Shown here piece by piece: positions 11,760-22,349 of a stretch of 64,000 bases of DNA. The translations under genes were made by a program, and so were the position numbers. The DNA is from Haematobia irritans. Its lineage: Eukaryota > Arthropoda > Insecta > Diptera > Muscidae. The stretch is from NCBI RefSeq assembly GCF_050003625.1, contig NC_134400.1:50410066-50474065 (forward strand), read 5' to 3'. The notes below the pieces were generated by a model. The model saw nothing but the letters and a program-made list of their open reading frames with translations. It did no database searches and was not told the origin of the DNA. Every line of letters begins with the position of its first letter. Position 1 is the first letter of the stretch.

Positions 11760-12607
11760 ACAAGTAAGGAAAGTCTAAAGTCGGGCGGTGCCGACTATAT
11801 TATACCCTGCACCACTTTGTAGATCTAAATTTTCGATACCATATCACATCCGTAAAATGTATTGGGGGCTATATATAAAGGTTTGTCCCAAATACATACA
11901 TTTAAATATCACTCGATCTGGAAGAATTTGATAGACTTCTACAAAATCTATAGACTCAAGATTTAAGTCGGCTAATGCACTAGGGTGGAACACAATGTTA
12001 GTAAAAAAATATGGGAAACTTTTAAATCTGAAGCAATTTTAAGGAAACTTCGAAAAAGTTTATTTATGATTTAGCTCTCGATATATATGTATTAGAAGTT
12101 TAGGAAAATTAGAGTAATTTTTACAATTTTTCGACTAAGCAGTGGCGATTTTACAAGGAAAATGTTGGTATTTTGACCATTTTTGTCGAAATCAGAAAAA
12201 CATATATATGGGAGCTATATCTAAATCTGCACCGATTTCAACCAAATTTGGCACGCATAGCTACAATGCTAATTCTACTCCCTGTGCAAAATTTCAACTA
12301 GATCGGAGTTAAAAATTGGCCTCTGTGGTGATATGAGTGTAAATCGGGCGAAAGCTATATATGGGAGCTATATCTAAATCTGAACCGTGCATTAGCCGAC
12401 TTAAATTTTGAGTCTATAGATTTTGTAGAAGTCTATCAAATTCTTCCAGATCGAGTGATATTTAAAAGTATGTATTTGGGACAAACCTTTATATATAGCC
12501 CCCAGTACATTTGACGGATGTGATATCGTATCGAAAATGTAGATCTACAAAGTGGTGCAGTGTATAATATAGTCGGCCCCGCCCGACTTTAGACTTTCAT
12601 TACTTGT
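11760..12607. mobile_element. Palindromic family B element
   Basis: Both ends are the ACAAGTAAGGAAAGTC / GTCGG-hairpin terminus of family B, facing outwards. The arms 11760-11980 and 12387-12607 are each 221 bp and near-perfect inverted copies, separated by a 406-bp loop of ordinary B central sequence. The normal far-end hairpin is absent. The RNA or single strand would fold into a very long hairpin. Confidence 0.9.
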
Positions 12608-12894
12608 TTTTGTTCTGCATTATGATATAGGGTATAATTTATTTTTATTTGCAGTTACATGATGTCTGCATTGGTACATTTGATGGGCACGAAGTAAATT
12701 TGGAATGATTACTTATTGTTGAAATTGAACCAAAATTGAATGTGTAAAAATATGTGATGTTTGCTTGACATAGTAAATACAAATAAACAATGAATTGGTT
12801 TATAAATAAATAAAAACAAATAAATAAAATTAATTTTGCGTTTTCATTTCTCAAGTGGCGTCCTTTTTTCGACGACGAAAAAGATCAAAACATT
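12608..12894. other. Unassigned AT-rich DNA
   Basis: Contains TAAATAAATAAAAACAAATAAATAAAA-type simple sequence (in pieces) but no definable element or gene. Confidence 0.4.
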
Positions 12895-13109
12895 TTAGGT
12901 TGTGACCATGTTCTTTTAACTAGAAGAAAAACATTTTTGACGAATACCATAACATTTTATTAAGGACAGTTTTATTTTTCTTAGAACTATGTTCACTGAG
13001 CCAACATGGTTGCAGGTGAAAATGTTACATGGTCGCCGCAAAAATAGCTCCTATCATATTATTTTGCTCTTCGAATATGATTGTGACAATCATGTTTCTT
13101 CTCTGCGTG
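12895..13109 (-). mobile_element. MITE-like repeat, family G
   Basis: Right end is TTCTTCTCTGCGTG followed by TA. Its interior (GAACTATGTTCACTGAGCC, GTTACATGGTCGCCGC) is the inverted counterpart of 44640-44760. Left boundary is not clear. Confidence 0.55.
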
Positions 13110-13311
13110 TACTTAAAAAAGTGACAATTTTAGTGTGCTGTGTAAAATTTCAAAAACAATAGTAAAATTTTACCAAAAACAATTTTTTTTGCAATAAAAA
13201 TAAGTAAAATTTAGCTTTATTTTAACTACAGACTTTTTTCTTGAGCCATGAAGTATACAGCATTCGATTCGATTGTATGTTCGTTTCAAGATATCTTGAT
13301 AGCAAGATATC

Positions 13312-13680
13312 TTGGCTTATAGGAGCCAAATCCAAATTTACTCGCGTTACCAAGCAACTGATGATCTGTGTTTTTTTTTCGGAAAAACTGGACATGTCGC
13401 AATCGTACCGCTAAAGCACTCTGCGTTGCGATTGGTACGCAACAAATTTTTTGCAAATTGTCTTCCAAGAAATCAGGAAAACCAACCGCCGAAGTCGGAT
13501 CACTCTTCACACCGACAATGCAAGCTCTCACATGTCGATATGATGGGCCATCCGCCGCATGGTCCTGATTTGGCACTGAAGTACTTTTTTTTATACTCTT
13601 ACGTAAAAATAAAATGTTTTTCGACTCCTGTAGTAACAGTTGATGCGTTCAGAATGTTTAAAAGTTTACCATTGCCGTGT
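13312..13680 (+). pseudogene. Relic mariner (DD34D) transposase fragment
   Basis: Translation of the plus strand shows a decayed central-to-C-terminal mariner catalytic region. FGKTGHVAIVPL comes first, then a HTDNASSH-like block readable after a frame change (second catalytic Asp), then MGHPPHGPDLALKYFFLY and FSTPVVTVDAFRM. In mariners the last block ends ...SPDLAP(S/N)D; here the third Asp position reads Lys. It belongs to a different mariner lineage from the Himar1-like copies. Terminal repeats were not found and it abuts a B-family fragment, so it is an old remnant. Confidence 0.7.
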
Positions 13681-14080
13681 GTAGGATATGTCTGCAGTAT
13701 GGGGAAATCGTCACTGAAATTGTGTGTCAAATGTGGATATTCTGGCCATATTTGCCTAAATCGGAGCAACATATACGTGGGGGCTTTATCTAAACCTGAA
13801 CCGATTGATTAAAATTTAACACATTTAAATGGAATGTTAAATATATTCCCTGTATAAAACATCAAGTCAATTAGAGAAAACCCCATTGAAAATTGGTTTA
13901 GTACCCAAATCTGGCGGGTGGTTTATGAAACTCACAAAACATTCGGACTCAAACTGCAAGCCGTACTTTGCACAAAAATACATCAACAGACGGACTAACA
14001 GACGGCCATCGCTAAATCGAGTCAGAACTTAATTCTAAGACTAAATGATGGTTTTCAGACTATTGTCTCTTCTGCACTTT
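13668..14080 (+). mobile_element. Family B fragment, diverged
   Basis: GTGTAGGATATG, CTGGCCATATTTG and the TTTATCTAAACCTGAACCG core match 1311-1560. The CNGAC microsatellite and TCAGACTATTGTCTCTTCT correspond to the far end of family B. No terminal hairpin remains. 14081-14193 is unassigned. Confidence 0.6.
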
Positions 14081-14193
14081 AAAAAATATTTACGTGATAT
14101 TAAAGATTACGCAACCTAAACTTTAGGATGCGAAATTTACAAAAAATTAACGACAAACTTCTTAAAGTTTGTTAAAGTCGCATGTCTTTGAAC

Positions 14194-14316
14194 CAGGGAT
14201 CCGGAGCGGTCCATTTTTGTCGCTCCGCTCCGCTCCCGCTCCGGAGAAAAAAAACCGCTCCGCTCCACGCTCCGTTCCGAGAATAAAAAAATCGCTCCGC
14301 TCCGCTCCTCTTCGAG
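14194..14316. repeat. GC-rich GGAGC minisatellite island 1
   Basis: CAGGGATCCGGAGCGG leads into repeated CCGCTCCGCTCC blocks in otherwise AT-rich DNA. The second island at 17806-17918 is in the opposite orientation and ends CTCCGGATCCCTG. Function unknown. Confidence 0.85.
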
Positions 14317-14354
14317 AAAATTGTAGTACAAATATTGTATTATTTGTTCAATTG

Positions 14355-15724
14355 AGTTTTATTATAACCTGCTCCACACTGTGGAACAGGGTATTATAAG
14401 TTAGTGCAAATGTTTGCAACACCAGAAGGAGACGAGATAGACACATGGTGTCTTTGGCAAAAATGCTCAGGGTGGGCTCTTGAGTCCGTCTGTCCGTCTG
14501 TCCGTGAACACATTTTTGTAATCAAATTCTAGGTCGCAGTATTAGTCCAATTGACTTCAAATTTGACACAAGTATGTGCTTTGGCTCAGAATAGAACCCT
14601 ATTGATTTTGAAAGAAATCGGTTCAGATTTAGATATAGCTCCCATATATATATTTCGCCCGATATGGACTTATATGGCCCCAAAAGCCAGAGTTGTACCC
14701 TAATTTGCTTAAAATTTTGCAGAAGAAGAACAATTAGCACTAGAGCCAAGTGTGCCAAATTTTACTGAAATCGGTTCAGATTTAGATATAGTTCCCATAT
14801 ATATCTTTCGCCCGATATTAGTCCATATCGGGCGAAAGATATATACGGTCCCAGAAGCTAGAGTTTTATCCCAATTAGGTTGAAATTTTGCACTAGGGGT
14901 ACAATTAGTAGTGTAGTCAAGTATGCCAAATTTTATTGAAATTGGTTCAGATTTAGATATAGCTCCCACATATAGCTTTCGACCGATTAACACTCATATG
15001 ACCACAGAGGCCAATTTTTAACTCCGATTTAGTTGAAATTTTGCACAGGGAGTAGAATTAGCATTGTAGCTATGCCTGTCAAATTTGGTTGAAATCGGTT
15101 CAGATTTAGATATATCTCCCATATATAGCTTTCGCCTGATTTACACTCATATGACCACAGAGGCCAATTTTTAACTCCGATTTAGTTGAAATTTTGCACA
15201 GGGAGTAGAATTAGCATTGTAGCTCTGCGTGCCAAATTTGGTTTAAATCGGTTCAGATTTAGATACAGCTCTCATATATATGTTTTTCTGATTTCGACAA
15301 AAATGGTCAAAATACCAACATTTTCCTTGTAAAATCGCCACTGCTTAGTCGAAAAGTTGTAAAAATGACTCTAATTTTCCTAAACTTCTAATACATATAT
15401 ATCGAGCGATAAATCATAAATAAACGTTTGCGAAGTTTCCTTAAAATTGCTTCAGATTTAAATGTTTCCCATATTTTTTTACTAACATTGTGTTCCACCC
15501 TAGTGCATTAGCCGACTTAAATTTTGAGTCTATAGATTTTGTAGAAGTCTATCAAATTCTGTCCAGATCGAGTGATATTTAAATGTATGTATTTGGGACA
15601 AACCTTTATATATAGCCCCCAACACATTTGACGGATGTGATATGGTATCGAAAATTTAGATCTACAAAGTGGTGCAGGGTATAATATAGTCGGCCCCGCC
15701 CGACTTTAGACTTTCCTTACTTGT
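14355..15724 (-). mobile_element. Family B element, long copy
   Basis: Minus orientation. The far-end hairpin is at 14360-14396 (CCTGCTCCACACTGTGGAACAGG core region). Four to five ~150-bp central units follow, with cores GATTTAGATATAGCTCCC and TTTCGCCCGAT. It finishes GGTGCAGGGTATAATATAG, the CCGAC hairpin and CTTTCCTTACTTGT. It directly abuts a C fragment. Confidence 0.8.
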
Positions 15725-16352
15725 TTTATTTAGAAAAATCGGGTGGTACATATATGGGAGCTATAGCTAAATCTGAACCGATTTCGATGATTTTTTGCAC
15801 ATATAGTTAGTGCTATAGAATATTACATTTAGCCAACTTTGAGTAAGATCGGTTGATAAATAAGGGTTTTATGACATAATTTTGCAAAATCGGGCGATAC
15901 ATATATATGGGACCTATATCTAAATCTGAACCGATTTCGATGAAATTTTCAGACTTAAAGGGTGATACAAAAGATTATTTTGTGCTAATTTGACGACGAT
16001 CGGTTAGTAAAAAATTGCAACGTGACCCCATTTGTCGAAATCGAGCAATATATATATATGGGAGCTATATCTAAATTTGATCCGATTTATTCCAAATTCA
16101 ATAGCGTTCGTCCTTGTGCCCAAAAAAACTCCCTGTACCAAACTTCATCAAAATCGGAATCCTGTGAACAACAAATACATGGACAGACGGACGGACGGAC
16201 ACCAAGCGCTAGATCGACTCAGGAGGTGATTCTGAGTCGATCGGTATTTACTTTATTGGGTCTAAAATCAATATTTCTGGTAGGCACATTTTTTCAATCT
16301 TCTTTCAATCAAACTTATTATACCCTAACCACTATGTGGTTTAGGGTATAAT
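15725..16352 (+). mobile_element. Family C fragment
   Basis: ATCGGGTGGTACATATATGG and related ~146-bp units, a CNGAC microsatellite at about 16182-16200, and the terminal hairpin CCCTAACCACTATGTGGTTTAGGG near 16322-16345 (split here for length: CCCTAACCAC, TATGTGGTTTAGGG). The ACAAGT end is missing where it meets the B copy. Confidence 0.75.
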
Positions 16353-16369
16353 GACTTTAAAACAATGTG

Positions 16370-16652
16370 TTGAAACATTTTATTAATTTTGAAGATTTTT
16401 TAAAGATATATTAAATCCATTTTGACTTCATTAAAACGAAATTTTCATTCATGTTAGGATACACATTTTTATGTCGAATCACTTAACTATAAGGACAAAC
16501 AGACTTCATTGTAAAGTTTAGAGACTTTTAGGCAAGGAAAAAACTTTACTTCAGAGAAATACGTTTTCTATTCTAAGCAAAATTCGTATTCATATTTTAC
16601 GCATGTGAAATATTTGGCCTCCCGACAATATTCTTTGCGGTGCACCATCTAC
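16370..16652 (+). mobile_element. MITE E relative, degraded
   Basis: Contains GACTTCATT, GGCAAGGAAAAAACTTTA, AAGCAAAATTCGTATTC and CCCGACAATATT in the same order as MITE E. It ends in a mutated GCGGTGCA instead of CAGTGTA. Confidence 0.65.
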
Positions 16653-17245
16653 TATTTAATATGTGATAGAAACCAAATTTATGAAAATGGACCAAATTCT
16701 GTTTGGTCCGACCATCGGACCAAATTTAAAAATTAGAAATTTTTTTGACCAATTTTGGTCCGATCGGACCAAAACGGCAACGGTGATTGGAACTGAAAGT
16801 CTATACATAGAGTAGAAGTAACTACTCTCCGAAAGTTTTTTTTGTTTTGCAACAGACGTAGAGAAGAGGTTTTGTTATATTTGTAATGTGTGTGTGTATG
16901 TTTATGTTTATGTTTGCAACAACCTCCATCGAAATCAGTCCGTGGTATACCTACGAATATTCTTACTCAGATCTAGTGTTACCTAATTTCGCTTTTTTCC
17001 TTTTATTGCAAAAATACATTTTCGAACAGCGTTTTTAAGAAATGTTCGTTCTCAAAAAAGTAGATAACATGCAATAATACAAATCAAGTCAATGTGAGAA
17101 AAAAATTAAAATAAATGTATATGCGCACATTTTTCAACCAAAATGGAAACTATCCATAATTTTAATTAAATTTTCGAGAACTAATATCAGAAATAAGAGA
17201 ATGCTAGGATATAGTACAATAGTAAAGCAAATATGAATGTCCTTA
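16653..17245. other. Unassigned, with TTGGTCC palindromes
   Basis: No gene. 16753-16774 is a perfect 22-bp palindrome with half-site TTTTGGTCCGA. A second near-palindrome with the same half-site lies at 16699-16720. A GT-rich microsatellite sits near 16885-16905. Confidence 0.5.
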
Positions 17246-17476
17246 CACTGAAAAAAAAAAAGAATTTTTCTTAATTATTAAAGTCACGTTGACCTTACCT
17301 CAAAAATTTTATCTTTCATGTTATGATACACATTTTTAAGTAAAATTACTTAATTATAAGGACATTACAACTTCATTCAAAAGTTTAGAGAAATGCGTCT
17401 TCCATGCTAAGCAAAATTTGCATTCTTATTCTAAGGACATGAAATCTTTGACTTCACGACAATATTTTTTTCAGTG
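17246..17476 (+). mobile_element. MITE family E, short copy
   Basis: 231 bp, ends CACTGAAAAAAAA and TTTTTTTCAGTG, flanked by TA (17244-17245, 17477-17478). Matches the right part of the 656-bp copy with the left part deleted. Confidence 0.85.
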
Positions 17477-17805
17477 TAGAAAACTAAAAAATTAAATATA
17501 AATAAGATCATTTAATTGCATTTATTTCACGTTCATTACAAACATCTTTGTAGTAATACGGGATGAAATTGATCGAAAGTACTGTTGTTACTTTTACAAC
17601 ACATACTAGAGATATATTTTGACATTTGCCGTTTTTGAAAACAATTACTAAAAAACACGTTGTGTTTTCCCCAATGTACGTACGTACAAAAATACATATC
17701 GTACATTTTAAACGTTTACTCACACTACGCTAAGTACTAGCTATATTTGAAATTACCTACACAGTGTAATTTCAAAGTTACACATTTCATTCAAGTAATA
17801 TTTTA
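17477..17805. other. Unassigned
   Basis: No gene or repeat family recognised. A 71-codon minus-strand open frame lacks any motif. Confidence 0.4.
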
Positions 17806-17918
17806 TTCGGAGCGGAGCGGTTTTTCATTTGGAAACCGCTCCGCTCCGGATTTTGGAAATGCCGCTCCCGCTCCGGCAAAAAAGGGCTTGCTCCGCTCCG
17901 CTCCGCTCCGGATCCCTG
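17806..17918. repeat. GC-rich GGAGC minisatellite island 2
   Basis: Blocks of CCGCTCCGCTCC and CTCCCGCTCCGGC, ending CTCCGGATCCCTG. It is the inverted counterpart of the island at 14194-14316, about 3.6 kb away. Confidence 0.85.
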
Positions 17919-18129
17919 CTTTGAACTAAGGCTAATTTCCTTTAAAGTTAAAGAAATTGTTATTAAATTAACTGAAATATTGAAACTTTAGATTTAAGAT
18001 AAAAACGCTTCAAATATAGGCTAAGGCTTATTTTGAGGATTTAGCGTCTTTAGTTTAATGTTTTTTTGGAATTAAGAAAACATTTTTTACTTTGAAGTAT
18101 CCGTTATAATTAAATTTTTAAACTGGAAT

Positions 18130-18360
18130 TTGTTTGTACGTGAGTACCTTTACTACTAAACTGCGAAAAGAGAATGACAATTTGATAAATGAGATCTGCA
18201 TCCTAATTTTAGTTTTATTGGTCCTAGATTTAAAGCCAGATAGGTCGCTAAAAAATGTCTTTGTTTTAAAGAAGCCGCATCTTTGGCTCGGAATCAATAC
18301 CAAAATCCTTAAGGGAAGGTCAAAAACTTTGAATCCAAGTAAACTGTTTTTTGAGTGTGA
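18130..18360 (+). mobile_element. MITE-like repeat related to E, copy
   Basis: ACGTGAGTACCTTTA, GGTCCTAGATTTAAAGCCAG and TTTGGCTCGGAATCAATACC are shared with 56848-57067 at high identity. It ends TTTTTGAGTGTG. The internal GGAATCAATACCAAA block is also in E, so the two families are related. Confidence 0.7.
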
Positions 18361-19552
18361 AATAATTACGGCTGACGTATGTTCATAAGATAACTCATTG
18401 GATAGTTAGCTAAATTCTTTTAGAAATTTATGCTAAGTCGATTAATGAATCTCCCCTACCCATACCTAACAATATGGTTAATTTTTCTATATCCATAGTA
18501 CAGTCATTTGTCATATTAGACTACCAAGCGTTAATAAATAAAACTTAAATATGAATAGGGAAATATTTCTCACTTATCGTCCCCTAATGTGTCATAGGGA
18601 ACTTTCGAAAAATGAAGAATACATAACAAACAAACATTACTCAATGTTTATATCTTTTTTTTTTCGATCGATAAAACATATCCCATATTGGTATATACAA
18701 AGCGTGAACACTGCTTAAGCTACTTATCTCAAAACAAATGTTAAGCCTCACTAAGTGTGCCATACAAATCGACCATATTCAATTTCGACAATGAGATATT
18801 TCTGTGTGTTTTGGTTTTTTTTTTTTCGAAACGATATTTTGTTCAGATCCGAATGAGGTGGATCGATTTGCATGGGGTCTGAGGTCTGTTCATAAGAGTT
18901 AGTCTGTCCAGTGCCTTCAAAGTGATAAATTACACACGTGTATCTCCACAAATGCTAGACGAGGGGAGAAATTTATTAATGCTGTTATCAATGCGAGCAT
19001 TATGACAACTAAAACGCTTGGCATGCTTTTACTATCCGCAGATGAGAGTGCTAATAAATTTTCGTAAATTGTGTCATAATTCCACCTACGGGCTTTCTCT
19101 ATGGCAAAGGGTTATCAACCCAATATTGTGACCATCTGGGGGTATTTAGCATTGAATTGTATGGCTTCATGTGTCCATTGTAATTTAAGTGAAAAAAAAA
19201 AATCAAATACAATAGTGTGTTGGTAGGCACGGGTGGATACCATATCGATAGCTACGTCATTTTAAGCTATTTGAATATGTCAGATACTTAATATCGACCA
19301 TCCGTTCATCAATATTATGAACTTTATCTAAAATGAACTCAAATCTAATAGGCGCTGCTATTATTTGCGCCTACATTCAAAACATAATTTACTTAGGTCA
19401 AAGATTGTGGTCTAAGAGCCAAAGACAATGCGAATGACATTTTTTTTAGGAAGCAATACGAATGCAAACTATGGTTAGGATCCCACCAAAAAACTTTCAA
19501 GTTCTTCTAAAGGCACAACTTTAAAATCACTTCCAAAAACGTCCTCCCAATG
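18361..19552. other. Unassigned 1.2 kb, no repeat recognised
   Basis: No coding frame with recognisable motifs on either strand and no element ends. Possibly single-copy intergenic or intronic DNA. Confidence 0.4.
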
Positions 19553-20205
19553 ATGTTCTTGTCAAATTTAAATTTATCGCTTCTGCACAAATTTTGCACC
19601 ATTTCCGAATCTATAAAGAACATTTTCACTACTTTTTTGGTGACAAAACTTTCCATTGAAATGTAATTGTGACAAAATTTTCTATAGAAATAATATTTTG
19701 ATAAACTTTTCTATAGAAATAACATTTTCCATTGAAATAACATTTTGACAAAATTCTCAAAAGAAATACAATTTCGACAAATTTTTCTATAGAAATAAAA
19801 TCTTGACAAAATTTTCTATAGAAATAAAATATTGACAACATTTTCTATAGAAATAAAATTTTTACAACATTTTCTATAGAAAAAAAAAAATGTTGACAAA
19901 ATTTTCTATAGAAATAAAACTTTGACAAAATTGTCTATAGAAATAAACTTTTGACAAAATTTTCTATAGAAATAAAATTTCGAAAAAATTTTCTATAGAA
20001 ATAAAATTGTGACCAAATTTTTACAAGTCCATATTAAGTCAATATCGTTAAAACACTTAATTTTCATTTTAGGCAGACTTTGATGCCTTTTTGTATATGT
20101 GCCCAGCAAAAAAGTGTCGCCAAAAAGTAGTGAAAATTATCTTTATGGATCAAGAATTGGTGCAAAATTGACGCAGGAGCGATGAAATTAACGTGGGCTC
20201 ATCAT
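19553..20205. repeat. Fold-back element with minisatellite loop
   Basis: Left arm about 19553-19644 and right arm about 20117-20205 are imperfect inverted copies (ATTTTGCACCA, ATAAAGA.AATTTTCAC, CACTACTTTTT.GG.GAC). The loop 19645-20020 is filled with 29-bp minisatellite units. Confidence 0.7.
19645..20020. repeat. 29-bp minisatellite array
   Basis: About 12-13 units with core TTTCTATAGAAATAAAATTT. Unlike most arrays here it is inside a fold-back element, not between A-family parts. Confidence 0.9.
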
Positions 20206-20333
20206 AAAACAGATTACCACCATTTCAACAGCCGTTGCACTGAATCTGCATCACTTCATAAGGTGTAATGCAAATTCTGTGTTTTGGATGTGAATTAATA
20301 AATTTTGTGATATTTTGACAAATAAATAATTGT

Positions 20334-22007
20334 GCGTCTGTTGAAATCACGCTAACTTCCGAACGAAACAAGCTATCGACTTGAAACTTGGCACAAGTAG
20401 TTGTTATTGATGTAGGTCAGATGGTATTGCAAATGGGCCATATCGGACCACTTTTACGTATAGCCCCCATATAAACCGACGCTCAGATTTGGCTTGCGGA
20501 GCCACTTAGAGAAGCAAATTTTATCCGATCGTGTTGGAATTTGGTACGTGTATATGGTATCTAACAACCACGCAAAAGTGGTCCACATCGGTTCATAATT
20601 ATATATAGCCCCCATATAAACCGATCCCCAGATTTGGCTTGCGGATCTTCCGAGGGAAGCAAATTTTATCCGATCCGGTTGAAATTTGGTACATGGTGTT
20701 AGTGTATAGTATCTAACAACCATGTACAAATTGGTCCACATCGGTTCATAATTATATATAGCTCCCATATAAACCGATCCACAGATTTGGCTTGCGGAGC
20801 CTCTAAGAGAAGCAAATTTCATCCGATCCGGTTGAAATTTGGTACATGGAGTCAGTATATGGTCTCTAACAACCATGTACAAATTGGTCCACATCGGTTC
20901 ATAATTATATATAGCCCCCATATAATCCAATCCCCAGATGTGGCTTGCGGAGCCTCTAAGTGAAGCAAATTTCATCCGATCCGGCTGAAATTTGGGACAT
21001 CGTGTAAGTATATGGTATCTAACAACTATCCGATCCGGTTGAAATTTGGTACATGGTGTTAGTGTATAGTATCTAACAATCATGCAAAAATTGGTCCACA
21101 TCGGTTCATAATTATATATAGCCCCCATATAAACCGATCCCCATATTTGACCTCAGGCGCCTCATGGATGAGCAAAATTCATCCGATTCGGTTGAAATTT
21201 GGTACGTGGTGTTAGTATATGGTCTCTAAAAACCATGCAAAAATTGGTCCATACCGGTCTTAATTATATATAAACCCCAATCAAATCTGGGGATCAGTTT
21301 ATCCCCAGATTTGACCTCCGGAGCGTCTTGGATGAGCAAAATTTATCCGATACGGTTGAAATTTGGTACGTGGGGAAATTTGGTACATTGCGCTAGTATA
21401 TGGCCGCTAACAACCATGCCCAAATTGGTCCATAGTAAATATAATCTACCAAAATTTTATTACTGTACAACATTTTGTCAAGATTTTATTTCTATACAAA
21501 ATTTTGTCAAAATTTTATTTCTATCGAAATTTTGTCAAAATTGTACTACTATACAAAATTTTGTCAAGATTTTATTTCTTTAGAAAATTTTGTCAAAATT
21601 TTATTTCTAAAGAAAATTTTGTCAAAATTTTATTACTGTACAAAATATTGTCAAGATATTATTTCTATAGAAAATTTTGTCAAAATTTTATTTCTATAGA
21701 AAATTTTGTCAACATTTTATTGCTATAGAAAATTTTGTCAAAATTTTATTTTTATAGACAATTTTGTCAAACTGAATTATTTACGTATTTAATCGGCCTT
21801 TTTTGTTTAATATATACCCCGTATGGACTAACTTACAATTGAGAAGACAGTTGTAAGAAGTTTTAAGATATCTTGCCACCGGCAAGTGTTACCGCAACCC
21901 AAGTAATTCGATTGTGGATGACAGTCTTTCGTAGAAGTTTCTACGCAATCCATGGTGGAGGGTACATAAGGTTCGGCCTGGCCAAACTTACGGCCGTATA
22001 TACTTGT
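20334..22007 (-). mobile_element. Family A element, hairpin end truncated
   Basis: Begins within the GTCTGTTGAAATCACGC block, which normally lies about 140 bp inside the hairpin end. It then has five to six central ~153-bp units, a 29-bp minisatellite array at 21450-21770 and the GGCCGTATATACTTGT terminus. A 225-codon minus frame (20454-21128) is the tandem repeat read through without stops, not a gene. Confidence 0.85.
21450..21770. repeat. 29-bp minisatellite array
   Basis: About 11 units, TTTTGTCAAAATTTTATTTC orientation, between central units and terminus of the enclosing A element. Confidence 0.9.
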
Positions 22008-22349
22008 TCTAGAATGGATTTACCAATTTTTCGGCAAAAATTAAATAATTTATACCATTTTATTATACCCTCCATCATAGGATGGGGGTATATTAACTTT
22101 GTCATTCCGTTTGTAACACATCGAAATATTGCTCCAAGACCCCATAAAGTATATATATTCTGGGTCGTGGTGAAATTCTGAGTCGATCTAAGCATGTCCG
22201 TCCGTCCGTCTGTTGAAATCACGCTAACTTCCGAAAGAAACAAGCTATCGACTTGAAACTTGGCACAAGTAGTTGTTATCGATGTAGGTCGGATGGTATT
22301 GAAAATGGGACATATCGGTCCACTTTTACGTATAGCCCCCATATAAAGG

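Noticed and set aside
13286..13576. 96-codon minus-strand frame as a gene
   Set aside because: It is antisense to the mariner transposase relic.
20454..21128. 225-codon open frame and many similar frames (YNYGPMWTNFCMVV-type peptides)
   Set aside because: They are read-through of ~153-bp tandem units (153 = 3 x 51) on both strands, occur in every A copy, and show no protein-like conservation.
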